DNA of 64,000 bases from Allochromatium vinosum DSM 180 (GCF_000025485.1 NC_013851.1:1031154-1095153), one strand, 5' to 3'; shown: positions 35,721-44,246, counted from the stretch's first letter. Notes: a model not told the origin generated them from the sequence alone. Numbers and translations: made by a program.

Positions 35721-36305
35721 TCAAGCCAACGTCCGCACCGTCTTCTCGCGTTCCCACTGCCGGGTCTTGGCCGCCGCGAGAAAGGCGTCGACGTCATCGG
35801 CGGCCACCACGCCCGTATCAGGTCGAATGCCGGCGGCCTGGATGAGCACCTGCCCGCCGCGATCAACCGCCAACGCCTTGATGTGCCAGAAGGCGTCGCG
35901 CACGAAATCGATGGCGGCCGACTCGGTCGACAGTCGCTTGGCGCCGTCCTCCGAGAGCAGAATCGCCACGGCGTCGAACATCACCGAGGGCATACCCGCG
36001 AGCTGACCGTCAACCGCCAGCAGTACGCCATCGGCCAGCTTGGCGGCGCCGACCTTGGGCGCAATGAGCTTGACGCTCATGCCGGCTGCTTTCGCTGCCA
36101 TCATCAACGTCTCGACGGCGGCGGGGTCGGAGCCATCGGCCATCAGGATGCCGACCACCCGCCCGGCGAGGCTGTCCTTCATCTTGCCGATGATCTGCAA
36201 CCTGGACGAAGGCGGAAGATCCTGTACTTCACCGCCGGCGCCCACCGGGTGCGCACCCGGCAGCGCCGGCTCAGATGAATCGCTCGTTGATAATCGCGTG
36301 CTCAT
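35721..36305 (-). CDS. Free-standing catalase C-terminal (DJ-1/PfpI-like) domain protein
   Basis: The 194-residue product matches the extra C-terminal domain of large catalases of the KatE type: GRVVGILMADGSDPAAVETL, then KLIAPKVGAAKLADG, then MPSVMFDAVAILLS and FVRDAFWHIKALAVD. The heme catalase core is absent; upstream lies a different gene. A good AGGAG ribosome binding site precedes MSTRLSTSD, so it looks like a real small gene and not a broken end. Such domains have a glutaminase-like fold and may act as chaperones. It is followed on the minus strand by the MscS gene. Confidence 0.75.
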   Translation of the reverse strand: MSTRLSTSDSSEPALPGAHPVGAGGEVQDLPPSSRLQIIGKMKDSLAGRVVGILMADGSDPAAVETLMMAAKAAGMSVKLIAPKVGAAKLADGVLLAVDGQLAGMPSVMFDAVAILLSEDGAKRLSTESAAIDFVRDAFWHIKALAVDRGGQVLIQAAGIRPDTGVVAADDVDAFLAAAKTRQWEREKTVRTLA

Positions 36306-36365
36306 GTTTGGACTCCTGGAGATGTCACAGGGGGCTGCCATTCAGCCGACAGCCACCGAAAAGCG

Positions 36366-36408
36366 CACGGCCTCATCCAAGCCGAAACAGTGCTTGGATG
36401 AGGCCGTG
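36366..36408 (-). terminator. Perfect 17-bp hairpin after the PRC-barrel gene
   Basis: CACGGCCTCATCCAAGC pairs completely with GCTTGGATGAGGCCGTG over a 9-base loop. On the minus strand it follows the PRC-barrel gene by 11 bp and is succeeded by CGCTTTTCG, a weak T tract. It most likely ends transcription of that gene or limits read-through into the catalase-domain gene. Confidence 0.65.
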
Positions 36409-36419
36409 GAAAACGTGCG

Positions 36420-36857
36420 TTAGAGGCGCGCTACATCCGCTGCGCGTTCCGTACCGTAATAGGCATGGATGTCTTTCTCCCATTCCGGATCGGCCATGTC
36501 GGGCCACTGATCCTTGTCAAATCCGGGGGCGTTTTCCAGGTGTTCCTTGTCGACATTCAGCACAAAGCACTTGTTCTCGGTATCGAGCGTCAAGGCGCTC
36601 CAGGGCACGGCGAAGAGTTTTTCTCCCATACCGAGAAACCCACCGAAGGACATGACCGCATACGCGACCTGGCCATTGCGCATGTTCAACATGATCTCTT
36701 TGATGTCGCCGAGCTTTTCGTCGCTTTGGTTATGGACGTCATTGCCCACGAGGGTATCGGCCCCCATCAACTCTGGCCCCGGCCCGGCACTGGAATCTGC
36801 ATCTGCATGGGATTCGCGCTTGTACATGCCATAGGTATCGCGCTCTGTGTAGTTCAT
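36420..36857 (-). CDS. PRC-barrel domain protein
   Basis: A 145-residue soluble protein. The central PRC-barrel is recognisable in LMGADTLVGNDVHNQSDEKL, GDIKEIMLNMRNGQVAYAVM, and SFGGFLGMGEKLFAVPWSAL. The C-terminal tail holds WPDMADPEWEKDIHAYYG. PRC-barrels occur in photosynthetic reaction-centre H subunits, RimM and many stress-induced proteins; this one resembles the last group. GGAG precedes the ATG. The earlier ATG four codons upstream would place the ribosome binding site inside the gene. Confidence 0.85.
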   Translation of the reverse strand: MNYTERDTYGMYKRESHADADSSAGPGPELMGADTLVGNDVHNQSDEKLGDIKEIMLNMRNGQVAYAVMSFGGFLGMGEKLFAVPWSALTLDTENKCFVLNVDKEHLENAPGFDKDQWPDMADPEWEKDIHAYYGTERAADVARL

Positions 36858-37029
36858 ATTCGTCTCCAAAAATCATTTGAATGAATGAGAAACAGACACA
36901 TCATTGAATTCATCAACACCTGATGGCCGTAGCCGGCAGACGTGCTGCGCTTCCTTGACATTCAGTGCGGTCTTTGACGTATTCTTGAGGCATTGGTGTC
37001 TTCAGAGACTGTGGTGTGTCGTGACATGA

Positions 37030-37052
37030 ACATGGAATGAGATATTCCATGT
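37030..37052. repeat. 9-bp inverted repeat upstream of the PRC-barrel gene
   Basis: ACATGGAAT and ATTCCATGT flank a 5-base spacer about 175 bp upstream of the PRC-barrel start and 195 bp before the CBS gene. It could be an operator for either divergent unit. The rest of the 390-bp intergenic stretch holds no frame I can support; the FNR-type box is listed separately. Confidence 0.55.
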
Positions 37053-37164
37053 CATAGTTCCCACCATACAGCCCACGACGCCTCCGCTCGGTGCGGCAGC
37101 GCACTTAAGGAACGGTCCTTCGCTTCGCACTCCATGGCCGGCAACGCCTGACGTGCCCCTGGAT

Positions 37165-37178
37165 TTGATCTGCATCAA
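37165..37178. promoter_or_regulatory. FNR/DNR-type box upstream of the CBS-HPP operon
   Basis: TTGATCTGCATCAA is a perfect match to the FNR consensus TTGAT-N4-ATCAA, centred about 75 bp before the CBS gene start. It suggests oxygen- or nitric-oxide-responsive activation of the CBS-HPP pair. Confidence 0.75.
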
Positions 37179-37246
37179 GGCGTCAAACGCCGTGCGCGGG
37201 TGCAATGAGCCAACTGGCGAACCCATCGCCCTGGAGGATTTTGGCC

Positions 37247-37879
37247 ATGACCCAGCGCCCGTCCCTCGAGTCGTCGGAGCCGTCGTCCGCTCAGGACGCC
37301 CTCGCCGAGATCGAGCTCACCGACGACGACATCCTGGAGGCGATGCGCGAGATCCCCGGCTATCTCGACATCACCACCATGGATTTCCGCGCCGTCTACC
37401 GTCTGGCCCATCGTCACGCGATCGACCGGCTGTTCAGCGGGATCACCGCCGGACGGCTGATGCGCCGCGAAGTCAGCCCGCTGACGCCCGAGACACCGCT
37501 CGCCGAGGCCATCCCGAGCTTCGTGCGCCAGGGGCTGAAATCGCTGCCGGTGGCGGACGGGCAGCAGCGCGTGCTGGGCATCCTGACCGAGACCGATGTG
37601 ATGCGCCGGCTGGGGGCCGAGACCTTTCTCGGTCTGCTGGCGCGGGTGATCGCGGGCGAGCCGTGCATCGAGCCGGAACAGCACCATCGCCCGGTCAGCG
37701 AGTTCATGACCTCGCCCGTGGTCAGCGTGCCGCCGGACGCAGGACTGCGCGAGCTGATTGCCGCCTTCGCCGGCCATCCCGGCCGCGCCATGCCGGTGAT
37801 TTCGACTGATGGGCGTCTGGCTGGACTGCTGCTGCGCAAGGTCTTTCTGACCGCCTATCGCCCGGATCACCGGCCATGA
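37247..37879 (+). CDS. Two-CBS-domain protein
   Basis: The 210-residue protein has a helical N-terminal segment (ELTDDDILEAMREIPGYLDI) followed by a CBS pair: AGRLMRREVSPLTPETPLAE to ILTETDVMRRLG, and VSEFMTSPVVSVPPDAGLRE to LAGLLLRKVFL. CBS pairs sense adenosine nucleotides and control partner proteins. Its stop overlaps the start of the HPP membrane protein by 4 bp, and CBS domains are often fused or coupled to HPP proteins. GGAGG precedes the ATG used; an earlier in-frame ATG lacks one. Confidence 0.88.
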   Translation: MTQRPSLESSEPSSAQDALAEIELTDDDILEAMREIPGYLDITTMDFRAVYRLAHRHAIDRLFSGITAGRLMRREVSPLTPETPLAEAIPSFVRQGLKSLPVADGQQRVLGILTETDVMRRLGAETFLGLLARVIAGEPCIEPEQHHRPVSEFMTSPVVSVPPDAGLRELIAAFAGHPGRAMPVISTDGRLAGLLLRKVFLTAYRPDHRP

Positions 37880-38424
37880 GACTCATGGGCTATGTGCGCA
37901 AGATGCGCGGCAGCGTCCATGGCAGCCCGCCCCGCGTCAGCCTGCCGGAAGTGCTCTGGTCGTGGACGGGGGCCTTTCTGGGGATCGCCGCCGTCGCCTG
38001 GCTCAATCAGCGGTTCTTCGTCGGAACCGATCTGACGCTTGCCATCGGTTCGCTCGGCGCTTCGGCGGTGCTGGTCTTCGGCGCGGTGCGCAGCCCGCTG
38101 GCCCAGCCGCGCAATCTGGTCGGCGGGCATGTGCTCTCGGCGCTGGTGGGCGTGACCTGCTGGCAGTGGCTGGGCGGCGAGCCCTGGCTGGCGCAGTCGG
38201 TGGCGGTCGCGACCGCCATCGCCCTGATGCACCTGACCCGCACCCTGCACCCGCCGGGCGGGGCGACGGCGCTCATCGCCGTCATCGGCTCCGATCAGGT
38301 GCATGCCATGGGCTATCTCTTCGTGCTGTTCCCGGCCACGCTCGGGCCGCTGGTGCTGCTGGTCGTGGCGCTGCTGTTCAACAATCTCCCCGCCGCCCGG
38401 CGCTATCCCGAGTTCTGGCTGTAG
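37876..38424 (+). CDS. HPP-family membrane protein
   Basis: A 182-residue integral membrane protein with four hydrophobic segments and the family signature TLHPPGGATALIAV. Other conserved parts are FLGIAAVAWLNQRFFVG and TLAIGSLGASAVLVFGA. HPP proteins have been linked to nitrite transport in plastids and cyanobacteria. The FNR-type box upstream and nearby NO-detoxification genes would fit a nitrogen-oxide-related role, but this is inference. Translation is coupled to the CBS gene (ATGA). Confidence 0.85.
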   Translation: MRLMGYVRKMRGSVHGSPPRVSLPEVLWSWTGAFLGIAAVAWLNQRFFVGTDLTLAIGSLGASAVLVFGAVRSPLAQPRNLVGGHVLSALVGVTCWQWLGGEPWLAQSVAVATAIALMHLTRTLHPPGGATALIAVIGSDQVHAMGYLFVLFPATLGPLVLLVVALLFNNLPAARRYPEFWL

Positions 38425-38452
38425 ACGGCGTTTAAGGTGCTCATGGCTTGCC

Positions 38453-38602
38453 TCATCTCGTGGGTGTGCATCCAGGACGGCAGCGCGGCAGATGGCGTTT
38501 GAGGAAGTGGATCAACAGCGCGCGGTTGGACTCGGCTCCCAGCACGGCCTTGAAGACGCCGTCGATCTTGGGATCAAGGGGATGACGCAGGGCGGCGAGC
38601 GT
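38453..38602 (-). pseudogene. Fragment of Rpn-family nuclease/transposase
   Basis: On the minus strand, 49 codons between two stops read LRHPLDPKIDGVFKAVLGAE then SNRALLIHFLKRHLP. This matches the start of the Rpn/PD-(D/E)XK recombination-promoting nuclease family (DPKIDxVFKxLLG...LLIxFLN). The start is replaced by a stop and the rest is missing, so it is a dead remnant. Confidence 0.6.
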
Positions 38603-38656
38603 CTAGCCAGGATAGGCGGTGCGGACACTCCCAGCAGATTGTCGCGCCCAACGAAA

Positions 38657-38682
38657 AACGCCCCCGGTTTCCCGAGAGCGTT
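38657..38682 (-). terminator. Intrinsic terminator after the Gly-rich gene
   Basis: AACGC pairs with GCGTT and CCGG with CCGAG-side bases around an internal mismatch. On the minus strand the hairpin is followed by TTTTTCG. It lies about 160 bp behind the Gly-rich secreted protein gene. Confidence 0.55.
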
Positions 38683-38839
38683 CTAGTCTGAAATCCAGGT
38701 CAGATGCAGCGGCGGTTTCTTCCGGAACCTTTGCCTACGTTTCTCAAGGACCACGGCTGGACTTGCACCAACTAGCCGACTTGCATGCCGGTCACGCGTG
38801 GAATGCGCTGCGCTTGTCCCTACAAACTTGGATTTGCGC

Positions 38840-39319
38840 CTACTGGCGACCGCCGGTGCCGGCTCCCGTGCCGCCGCTTCCCCCCATGCCTCCACCCATT
38901 TCCATCGAGCCGCTCGCTCCGGCAGCGCCCGATCCCGAAACGCCGCCCGATCCCATACCGCCGCCCGACTCCATAGCGCCGCCGGCTCGCATAGAGCCGT
39001 CGGCGCCCATCGTCCCACCGGCCCCGGATTGGGCGTCGAAGGTTTGCCCTGGCCCTTGCGGGGGAGCGCCCTCACCCTGGCGCTGTTGCCCGACACCCTG
39101 AGGCGCCTGGGCGGCCTGGGGAGCCTGCTGCGGCGCCGGGGCCATACCCGAACCCTGACCAGGGCCGTATCCGTAACCCGGAGGAGGGCCGTAGCCGTAC
39201 CCAGGCGCACCGCCACTCTGCGCAAACGCTGCCGGAGCCGCGATACCCGAAAGGAGGACGGCGATGGCTAGCGAAAGTTTCCGGGTCGCCCGAGACGGCG
39301 TGTTCAGGACTGAGGCCAT
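38840..39319 (-). CDS. Gly/Gln/Pro-rich secreted protein
   Basis: The 159-residue precursor has a signal peptide (KLSLAIAVLLSGIAAPAAFA) followed by low-complexity sequence: GYGYGPPPGYGYGPGQG repeats, a Gln/Pro/Ala-rich stretch, then Gly/Ser/Met-rich repeats such as GGTMGADGSMRAGGAMESGG. No cysteine or domain is visible. It could be a cell-surface or periplasmic structural protein. The ATG was chosen to put the signal peptide near the start; a longer frame adds 41 unlikely residues. Composition bias makes the coding call less certain than for other genes. Confidence 0.6.
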   Translation of the reverse strand: MASVLNTPSRATRKLSLAIAVLLSGIAAPAAFAQSGGAPGYGYGPPPGYGYGPGQGSGMAPAPQQAPQAAQAPQGVGQQRQGEGAPPQGPGQTFDAQSGAGGTMGADGSMRAGGAMESGGGMGSGGVSGSGAAGASGSMEMGGGMGGSGGTGAGTGGRQ

Positions 39320-39612
39320 CGCCGTCGTGTTTTCGACAGGATCCGGGTCAATCGGGTTAAACCCTGGCAGAACACTCTCAACTCGGCCTGTCGACTTCTT
39401 CGGAAAGCCGGAAACCGCTGTAATTAACGTCATCATATTCATTGCCTCTTGTTATGAAACTGCAAACAAGCACCAAATAAACTCAATCTTGGGGAGCTTC
39501 GTTGATGTCCAAATTCAGCTTAGCGACGAAATCCAGCGACTGTCTGTGCGGCACCGAACCCATGCTCAATCTGTTGACCGGGTCACGACGGCTAGAGCAG
39601 GTCGAGGCGTTG

Positions 39613-41928
39613 CTATCGCAGCGACGGCGAGACGGCCGGCCCGGTTGAGCCGGTGAGAGTGACACGACGACGCCACAGATCGCGATAGGCCGCCAGAAGC
39701 CCGATGACGAGCGGCAGCACGCCGAACAGGATGAAGACCGAATCGCCCCAGATCCGCAGCCACTCGACGTAGCGGGCGAGCGAGGTGGCCGTGTAGTTGA
39801 GCGAGCGGGCGTGCCAGTAGCCGTTCTCCAGCACGTCTCGCAGTTGCAGCACACCGCCCGGCAGCAGACTGAGCAGGATCATCAGGGCCAGACCAATGTT
39901 CAGCCCCCAGAAGCTCACTTTCAGGCAGGTTTGGACCAGGGGCCAGCGCTCGTCGCTGGTGATTTCGCGCAGCAGATAGGCCATGAGTCCGACCGCCAGC
40001 ATGCCGAAGACGCCGACGAAGGCGGCATGGGCATGATTGATGGTGAGGGTGGTGCCGACCTCGTAGTAGCTCACGATCGGCATGTTGATGAGGAAGCCGA
40101 AGACCCCAGCGCCGGTGAAGTTCCAGAAGCCGACCGCCATCAGGAAGAAGAAGGTCCAGCGGTGCGGATACGCCGGACCGCCGCCCCGGCTCACACGGTA
40201 GAAATCCCAGGCATCCAGCGTCAGCAGGGTCAGCGGGACGACCTCCAGCGCCGAGAAGGTGGCCCCGAGCGCCATCGCCAGTTCGGTCTGGCCGGTGAAA
40301 TACCAGTGGTGAGCGGTGCCGATCAGACCGCCGCCGAAGTAGAGGATGGCGTCGAGATAGATGACCCGGATCGCCGTGATGCGCCGCACCAGGCCGAGCT
40401 GATAGAAGATGACCGCGACGATCACGGTCACGAAGAATTCGAAAAAACCCTCGACCCAGAGATGGATCAGCCAGAACCGCCACATGTCGACGACCGAAAA
40501 ATGCGTCGTGCTGCCGAAAAAGAACGCCGGAAGATAGAAAAACGGAATCGAGAAGGCAGCGATCAGGAAGAAGTTGACGAAGGTGCGCAGCTCGGGATTG
40601 GCCCGCGCCGGTTTCACCGCGCGCAGCACCAGCCAGAACCAGAAGAACAGACCCGCCGCCAGCAGTATCTGCCAGAAGCGCCCGATCTCCAGATACTCCC
40701 AGCCCTGATTGCCGAGCCAGAACCACCATCCGCCGAGCAGATCATTGATGCCGAGCCACTGACCGAGCAGGCTGCCGACGACCACCGCGACCAGTGCCCA
40801 GAAGAGTGTGTCGATCAGCCGGCGTTGATGGGTCGGATCGCCGCCGCCGAGCGCCGATGCCATGAACAGCGCGCCGCCGACATAGGCGGTGGCGACCCAG
40901 AAGATCGCCAGTTGCAGATGCCAGATGCGCAACAGGTTGCTCGGCCAGAGGGTCGAGAGATCGAGTCCGTAAAAGTTCCCCGGCTCGGCGCGGTAGTGCG
41001 CGATGCCGCCGCCGATCAGCACCTGCGCCAAAAAGAGCAGGCCGGCGATGACCATGAATTTGAGCGTCGCCGACTGGGCCGGCGTGATGGCGATCGGCGT
41101 GATCGCCGGCAGCTTGGGGGGAGGGGGCCTGTCGTCCCCGTGCCAGCCGAGGTAGGAGAATTTCCCGAACGCCAGCAGCACGATCGCGATGCCGCCGAGC
41201 AGGAAGATCACACTGATGGCGCTCCACAAGAGCGCGCCTGCGGTCGGATGATTGCCGACGAACGGGTCATATGGAAAGTTGTTGGTATAGGAGTGCGTGG
41301 CGCCCGGCCGCTGGGCGGCGGCCGCCCAGGCGGTCCAACTGAAAAAGGCGGTGAGCCGGCGCAGCTCGGTGGGATCGGTCACGGCCTCGCGGGTGAGTCC
41401 GCCGTTGCTGGCCGGCTCCTGGAAGTAGGCGGTCCAGGCGGCGATCTGGGCGTCGAACGCCGCCTGGCTAGCGGCCGGCAGGATTAAGATTCCGGTGGCC
41501 GGGTCGTAGCCGTTGCGCTTGAATTCGGCGGCGACCGAGCCGTCGATGCCGGCCCGCTCGTCGGCGCTCAACGCGGCGTAGGCGGTCTGAAAACGGCTCT
41601 GCGCCAGATGCTCGGCATGATGCAGGGCGAGGCCGTGCAGCGTCTGCGCCGAGAAGTCCGGCCCCAGCATGCCGCCGTGGCCCCAGATCGTGCCGTTGTC
41701 CATCAAGCCGTATTTGAGAAAGACCTCCTGACCGGCGGCGACGTCCTCGGCGGTGAAGACGACCGCGCCCTTGGGATCGACGGCCTGCGCCGGGATCGGC
41801 GGCGCGTCCTCATAAGTCTTCAGCGAGAGCAGGATCAGGAGGGAGAAGCCGACGATCATCACGATCATCAGTGACCGCGGCCACCACGGCGAAAGCGACT
41901 CGGTTGGTGTGGTCGTTGGATCGGACAT
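39613..41928 (-). CDS. norZ: Quinol-dependent nitric-oxide reductase (qNOR)
   Basis: This single-subunit enzyme reduces NO to N2O with electrons from quinol. At 771 residues it has the N-terminal extension of qNOR (about 1-215, soluble and periplasmic, fused cytochrome-like without a CxxCH heme motif) and then 12 or more membrane helices. Likely heme and iron ligands are His in RIWHLQLAIFW, HLWVEGFFEFF with conserved glutamates, and GTAHHWYFTGQ. It is divergent from nnrS. A 60-bp module upstream recurs before cfa. Its role is probably NO detoxification, because no cytochrome-cd1 nitrite reductase gene is in view. Confidence 0.95.
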   Translation of the reverse strand: MSDPTTTPTESLSPWWPRSLMIVMIVGFSLLILLSLKTYEDAPPIPAQAVDPKGAVVFTAEDVAAGQEVFLKYGLMDNGTIWGHGGMLGPDFSAQTLHGLALHHAEHLAQSRFQTAYAALSADERAGIDGSVAAEFKRNGYDPATGILILPAASQAAFDAQIAAWTAYFQEPASNGGLTREAVTDPTELRRLTAFFSWTAWAAAAQRPGATHSYTNNFPYDPFVGNHPTAGALLWSAISVIFLLGGIAIVLLAFGKFSYLGWHGDDRPPPPKLPAITPIAITPAQSATLKFMVIAGLLFLAQVLIGGGIAHYRAEPGNFYGLDLSTLWPSNLLRIWHLQLAIFWVATAYVGGALFMASALGGGDPTHQRRLIDTLFWALVAVVVGSLLGQWLGINDLLGGWWFWLGNQGWEYLEIGRFWQILLAAGLFFWFWLVLRAVKPARANPELRTFVNFFLIAAFSIPFFYLPAFFFGSTTHFSVVDMWRFWLIHLWVEGFFEFFVTVIVAVIFYQLGLVRRITAIRVIYLDAILYFGGGLIGTAHHWYFTGQTELAMALGATFSALEVVPLTLLTLDAWDFYRVSRGGGPAYPHRWTFFFLMAVGFWNFTGAGVFGFLINMPIVSYYEVGTTLTINHAHAAFVGVFGMLAVGLMAYLLREITSDERWPLVQTCLKVSFWGLNIGLALMILLSLLPGGVLQLRDVLENGYWHARSLNYTATSLARYVEWLRIWGDSVFILFGVLPLVIGLLAAYRDLWRRRVTLTGSTGPAVSPSLR

Positions 41929-42030
41929 CGTCAGTTTCCTCCTCTAAACCGCCGTCGAATACCGTTTCTAGACTCAGCGGACGCCCTGGCCAAACACAGA
42001 CCTTGGCCTCAGTCGCCGCGTGTGCTTTCG

Positions 42031-42093
42031 TCAAATCACAATTCACTGACAGGCTGATCGAAACAGCCATTGCCATCTGTTCGCTAACGCACA
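42031..42093 (-). promoter_or_regulatory. Upstream module shared with cfa (norZ copy)
   Basis: About 60 bases, ending roughly 100 bp before the norZ start, align without gaps to 52071-52133 before cfa, 47 of the first 60 positions being equal by my count. Core blocks are ATCACAA, CTGA-CGAAAC-GCCAT and TCTGTTCG. It is probably a promoter or regulator-binding region for both genes. Confidence 0.55.
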
Positions 42094-42147
42094 TACAGCG
42101 AATTCTGTGTCTATGTGCGCTATCGCACTGGCAGGCCTTGAGTTGCA

Positions 42148-42309
42148 ATGGTATTTCTCCACCGCATGGCGCGTCAGTACCAGACCGCCGTCATCGTGGT
42201 GACGCATGACGAGAAGATCATCCCGACCTTTGAGCGCGTCTATCACATCCGCGACGGGCGCACACACGAGGAGGCTGGGGAGGGGCGGGGGTTGGAGTCA
42301 ATGGCTTGA
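42148..42309 (+). pseudogene. C-terminal remnant of an ABC transporter ATPase
   Basis: A 53-codon frame reads MARQYQTAVIVVTHDEKIIP then TFERVYHIRDGRTHEE. VTHD is the H-loop of ABC ATPases, and the following segment fits the last 35 residues of exporter ATPases of the DevA/MacB kind. Walker A, the signature motif and Walker B are missing, so this is a leftover of a deleted gene. Its stop codon overlaps the FNR/DNR-type box of nnrS. Confidence 0.7.
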
Positions 42310-42319
42310 CCCGCATCAA
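42306..42319. promoter_or_regulatory. FNR/DNR-type box upstream of nnrS
   Basis: TTGACCCGCATCAA fits TTGA(T/C)-N4-ATCAA, the box used by FNR and DNR/NNR regulators. It is centred about 77 bp before the nnrS start, so activation in response to low oxygen or NO is likely. Confidence 0.7.
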
Positions 42320-42389
42320 GGCCCGCAGACAGCACGGTCGCTAGCCTGCACCCAAGCTTCGCTGCAACCGCCAACCGGCCCGGATTCGC

Positions 42390-43562
42390 ATGACCCTCAC
42401 CGCCCGCCTCAACGCCGCCCCCGTTCTCGCGCTCGGGTTCCGTCCCTTCTTTCTCGCCGCCGGTCTGTCGGCGATCCTCTCCGTCGCTGTCTGGCTGGCG
42501 ATCCTGAGCGGTCGCTGGCCCCAGCCGGGCCATCTCGCCGGCACCGCCTGGCACGCGCACGAGATGCTGTTCGGCTATCTCGCAGCGGTGATCGCCGGCT
42601 TTCTGCTCACCGCCGTGCGCAACTGGACCGGGATGCCGACCGCAACCGGCGCCCGGCTGGCCGCGCTGGTCGGACTCTGGCTGGCCGGACGGCTTGCGCC
42701 CTGGCTCGGGCTGCCGCCGCTGCTGGTGGTGCTGCTCGATCTGGCGTTTTTTCCGGCGCTGGCGCTCGCACTCTGGCACCCGCTCTGGCACGGCCCCAAT
42801 CCGGTCAACCGGGTCTTCTTGCTGGTCTTCGCCGGGATGACGGCCGCCGGCGCGATGGTCCATCTGGAGGCACTCGGGCTGCTCGTCGGCGGCACCACGC
42901 GCGGTCATCGTCTGATGCTCGATCTGATCGTGCTGGTGATGCTGCTGGTCTCCGGGCGGGTCATGCCCTTCTTCATCAAAAGCGCCCTCGCCAACGCGCA
43001 ACCCCGCGTGTTTCCGCGGCTGGAGCGACTGGTCTTTGCGGTCGCCGCCGGGCTGTTGATCGTCGATTTCGTCCAGCCGCTCGGGCCGGTCGCGGGCGCT
43101 CTGGCGCTGACCCTGGGTCTGCTGCAACTGGCGCGGCTGATCGGCTGGCACAACCGGCGGATCTGGACCACGCCCATGCTGACCGTGCTCTACGCCGGCC
43201 TGCTCTGGCTCGCGCTCGGTCTGATCCTGGACGGGCTGCCGGCCTTCACCGGCATGACGCCGCGCGCGGCCCTGCACAGCCTGACCGTGGGCGCAATCGG
43301 GGTGTTGACGCTGGGCATGATGGCGCGGGTGGCGGTGGGTCATACGGGGCGGCCGATGCAGGCCGTGCCGCTGACGCTACTCGCCTTCATCCTCATCAAT
43401 CTCGCGGCGGTGCTGCGCGGACTCGCGCCCCTGCTTGCACCCGCCGGCTATCAGACCTGGCTGACGACCAGCGGGCTGTGCTGGATGCTGGCCTTCGGAC
43501 TCTTTCTCTGGGTGCATGCCCCCATGCTATGGCGCCCGCGACCCGATGGCCGACCGGGTTGA
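42390..43562 (+). CDS. nnrS: NnrS heme-copper membrane protein
   Basis: NnrS is a 390-residue, 12-helix membrane protein that protects cells from nitrosative stress. Typical features are the N-terminal LALGFRPFFLAAGLSAILSV, WHAHEMLFGYLAAVIAGFLL, TAVRNWTGMPT, and GRVMPFFIKSALAN. The C-terminal part has HSLTVGAIGVLTLGMMARVA with GHTGRP. Conserved histidines and Arg serve as heme and copper ligands in the family. It is divergent from norZ and close to an FNR/DNR-type box, so the two probably act together against NO. Confidence 0.95.
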   Translation: MTLTARLNAAPVLALGFRPFFLAAGLSAILSVAVWLAILSGRWPQPGHLAGTAWHAHEMLFGYLAAVIAGFLLTAVRNWTGMPTATGARLAALVGLWLAGRLAPWLGLPPLLVVLLDLAFFPALALALWHPLWHGPNPVNRVFLLVFAGMTAAGAMVHLEALGLLVGGTTRGHRLMLDLIVLVMLLVSGRVMPFFIKSALANAQPRVFPRLERLVFAVAAGLLIVDFVQPLGPVAGALALTLGLLQLARLIGWHNRRIWTTPMLTVLYAGLLWLALGLILDGLPAFTGMTPRAALHSLTVGAIGVLTLGMMARVAVGHTGRPMQAVPLTLLAFILINLAAVLRGLAPLLAPAGYQTWLTTSGLCWMLAFGLFLWVHAPMLWRPRPDGRPG

Positions 43563-43630
43563 GGCGCGGAGCCGGCGCAGTTCGGTGAGCAATGACGGAA
43601 GATCGGTCGATCCGGGCTGCCGGTCAGCGT

Positions 43631-44230
43631 TCAGTGGTTCTGTGTGTTGGACTCGCCGGCAATACCGACGATTTTTAGCGCGATCTCTTCGGGTGAAAGT
43701 ACAAAATCGATACACCCGCTGGCGATGGCGCTCTCCGGCATGTCCGGCTGCGTGGCGGTTGCGAGCGTCTGCGCAATGGTGATGCCTCCCACGTCCTTGA
43801 TTCCGCAGAGCGCCGCCGCCCCATCGCCATCGTAGCCTGAGACGATGACGGCGATCAGCGTGCCGTCCCAATACTGGGTGAGTGAACGCAGAAAGACCGT
43901 GATCACGTCCGGCCATCCCCGCGGCTTCGAGATCGGCTTGAGACGAAACTCGTCATCGCAAATGTGCAAATCCCGCTGTGACGGGATGATGAACACATGG
44001 TTCGGCTGAATCAGCAGGTGTTCCGTGATCAACTCGACCGGCATCCGGGTGTAATTCGGGAGAATTTCGTGCAGGCGGGTGTCGACGGTTCGCAGATGAT
44101 TCACGATGACGATGGCCGCCCCTGTGTCGCTCGGCAGATGCCGGAGTAACCGGATATAGGCATCGAGACCGCCGGCCGATCCACCCACGCACACAATCGG
44201 AAAATCGGTTTCAAATCGCTTGGCTTTCAT
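43631..44230 (-). CDS. Stand-alone CheB-type methylesterase domain protein
   Basis: A 199-residue protein consisting of just the methylesterase domain of CheB: Ser18 in CVGGSAGGLDAY, His45 in VIVNHLR, and Asp136 in VSGYDGDGAAAL form the expected triad. No receiver domain is present. It lies 16 bp behind a PAS-GAF-HD-GYP gene on the same strand with no chemoreceptor or cheR nearby, so the target is unknown. It may regulate a nucleotide-signalling pathway instead of chemotaxis. The ATG MKAKRFETDF was chosen; the longer frame overlaps the upstream gene completely. Confidence 0.85.
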   Translation of the reverse strand: MKAKRFETDFPIVCVGGSAGGLDAYIRLLRHLPSDTGAAIVIVNHLRTVDTRLHEILPNYTRMPVELITEHLLIQPNHVFIIPSQRDLHICDDEFRLKPISKPRGWPDVITVFLRSLTQYWDGTLIAVIVSGYDGDGAAALCGIKDVGGITIAQTLATATQPDMPESAIASGCIDFVLSPEEIALKIVGIAGESNTQNH

Positions 44231-44246
44231 GGACTCGTTACCTTTC

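Noticed and set aside
42031..42148. Small protein gene in the norZ upstream module (MCVSEQMAMAVSISLSVNCD)
   Set aside because: Compared with the cfa copy, substitutions are spread over all codon positions and the frames diverge at once outside the module, so coding is unlikely.
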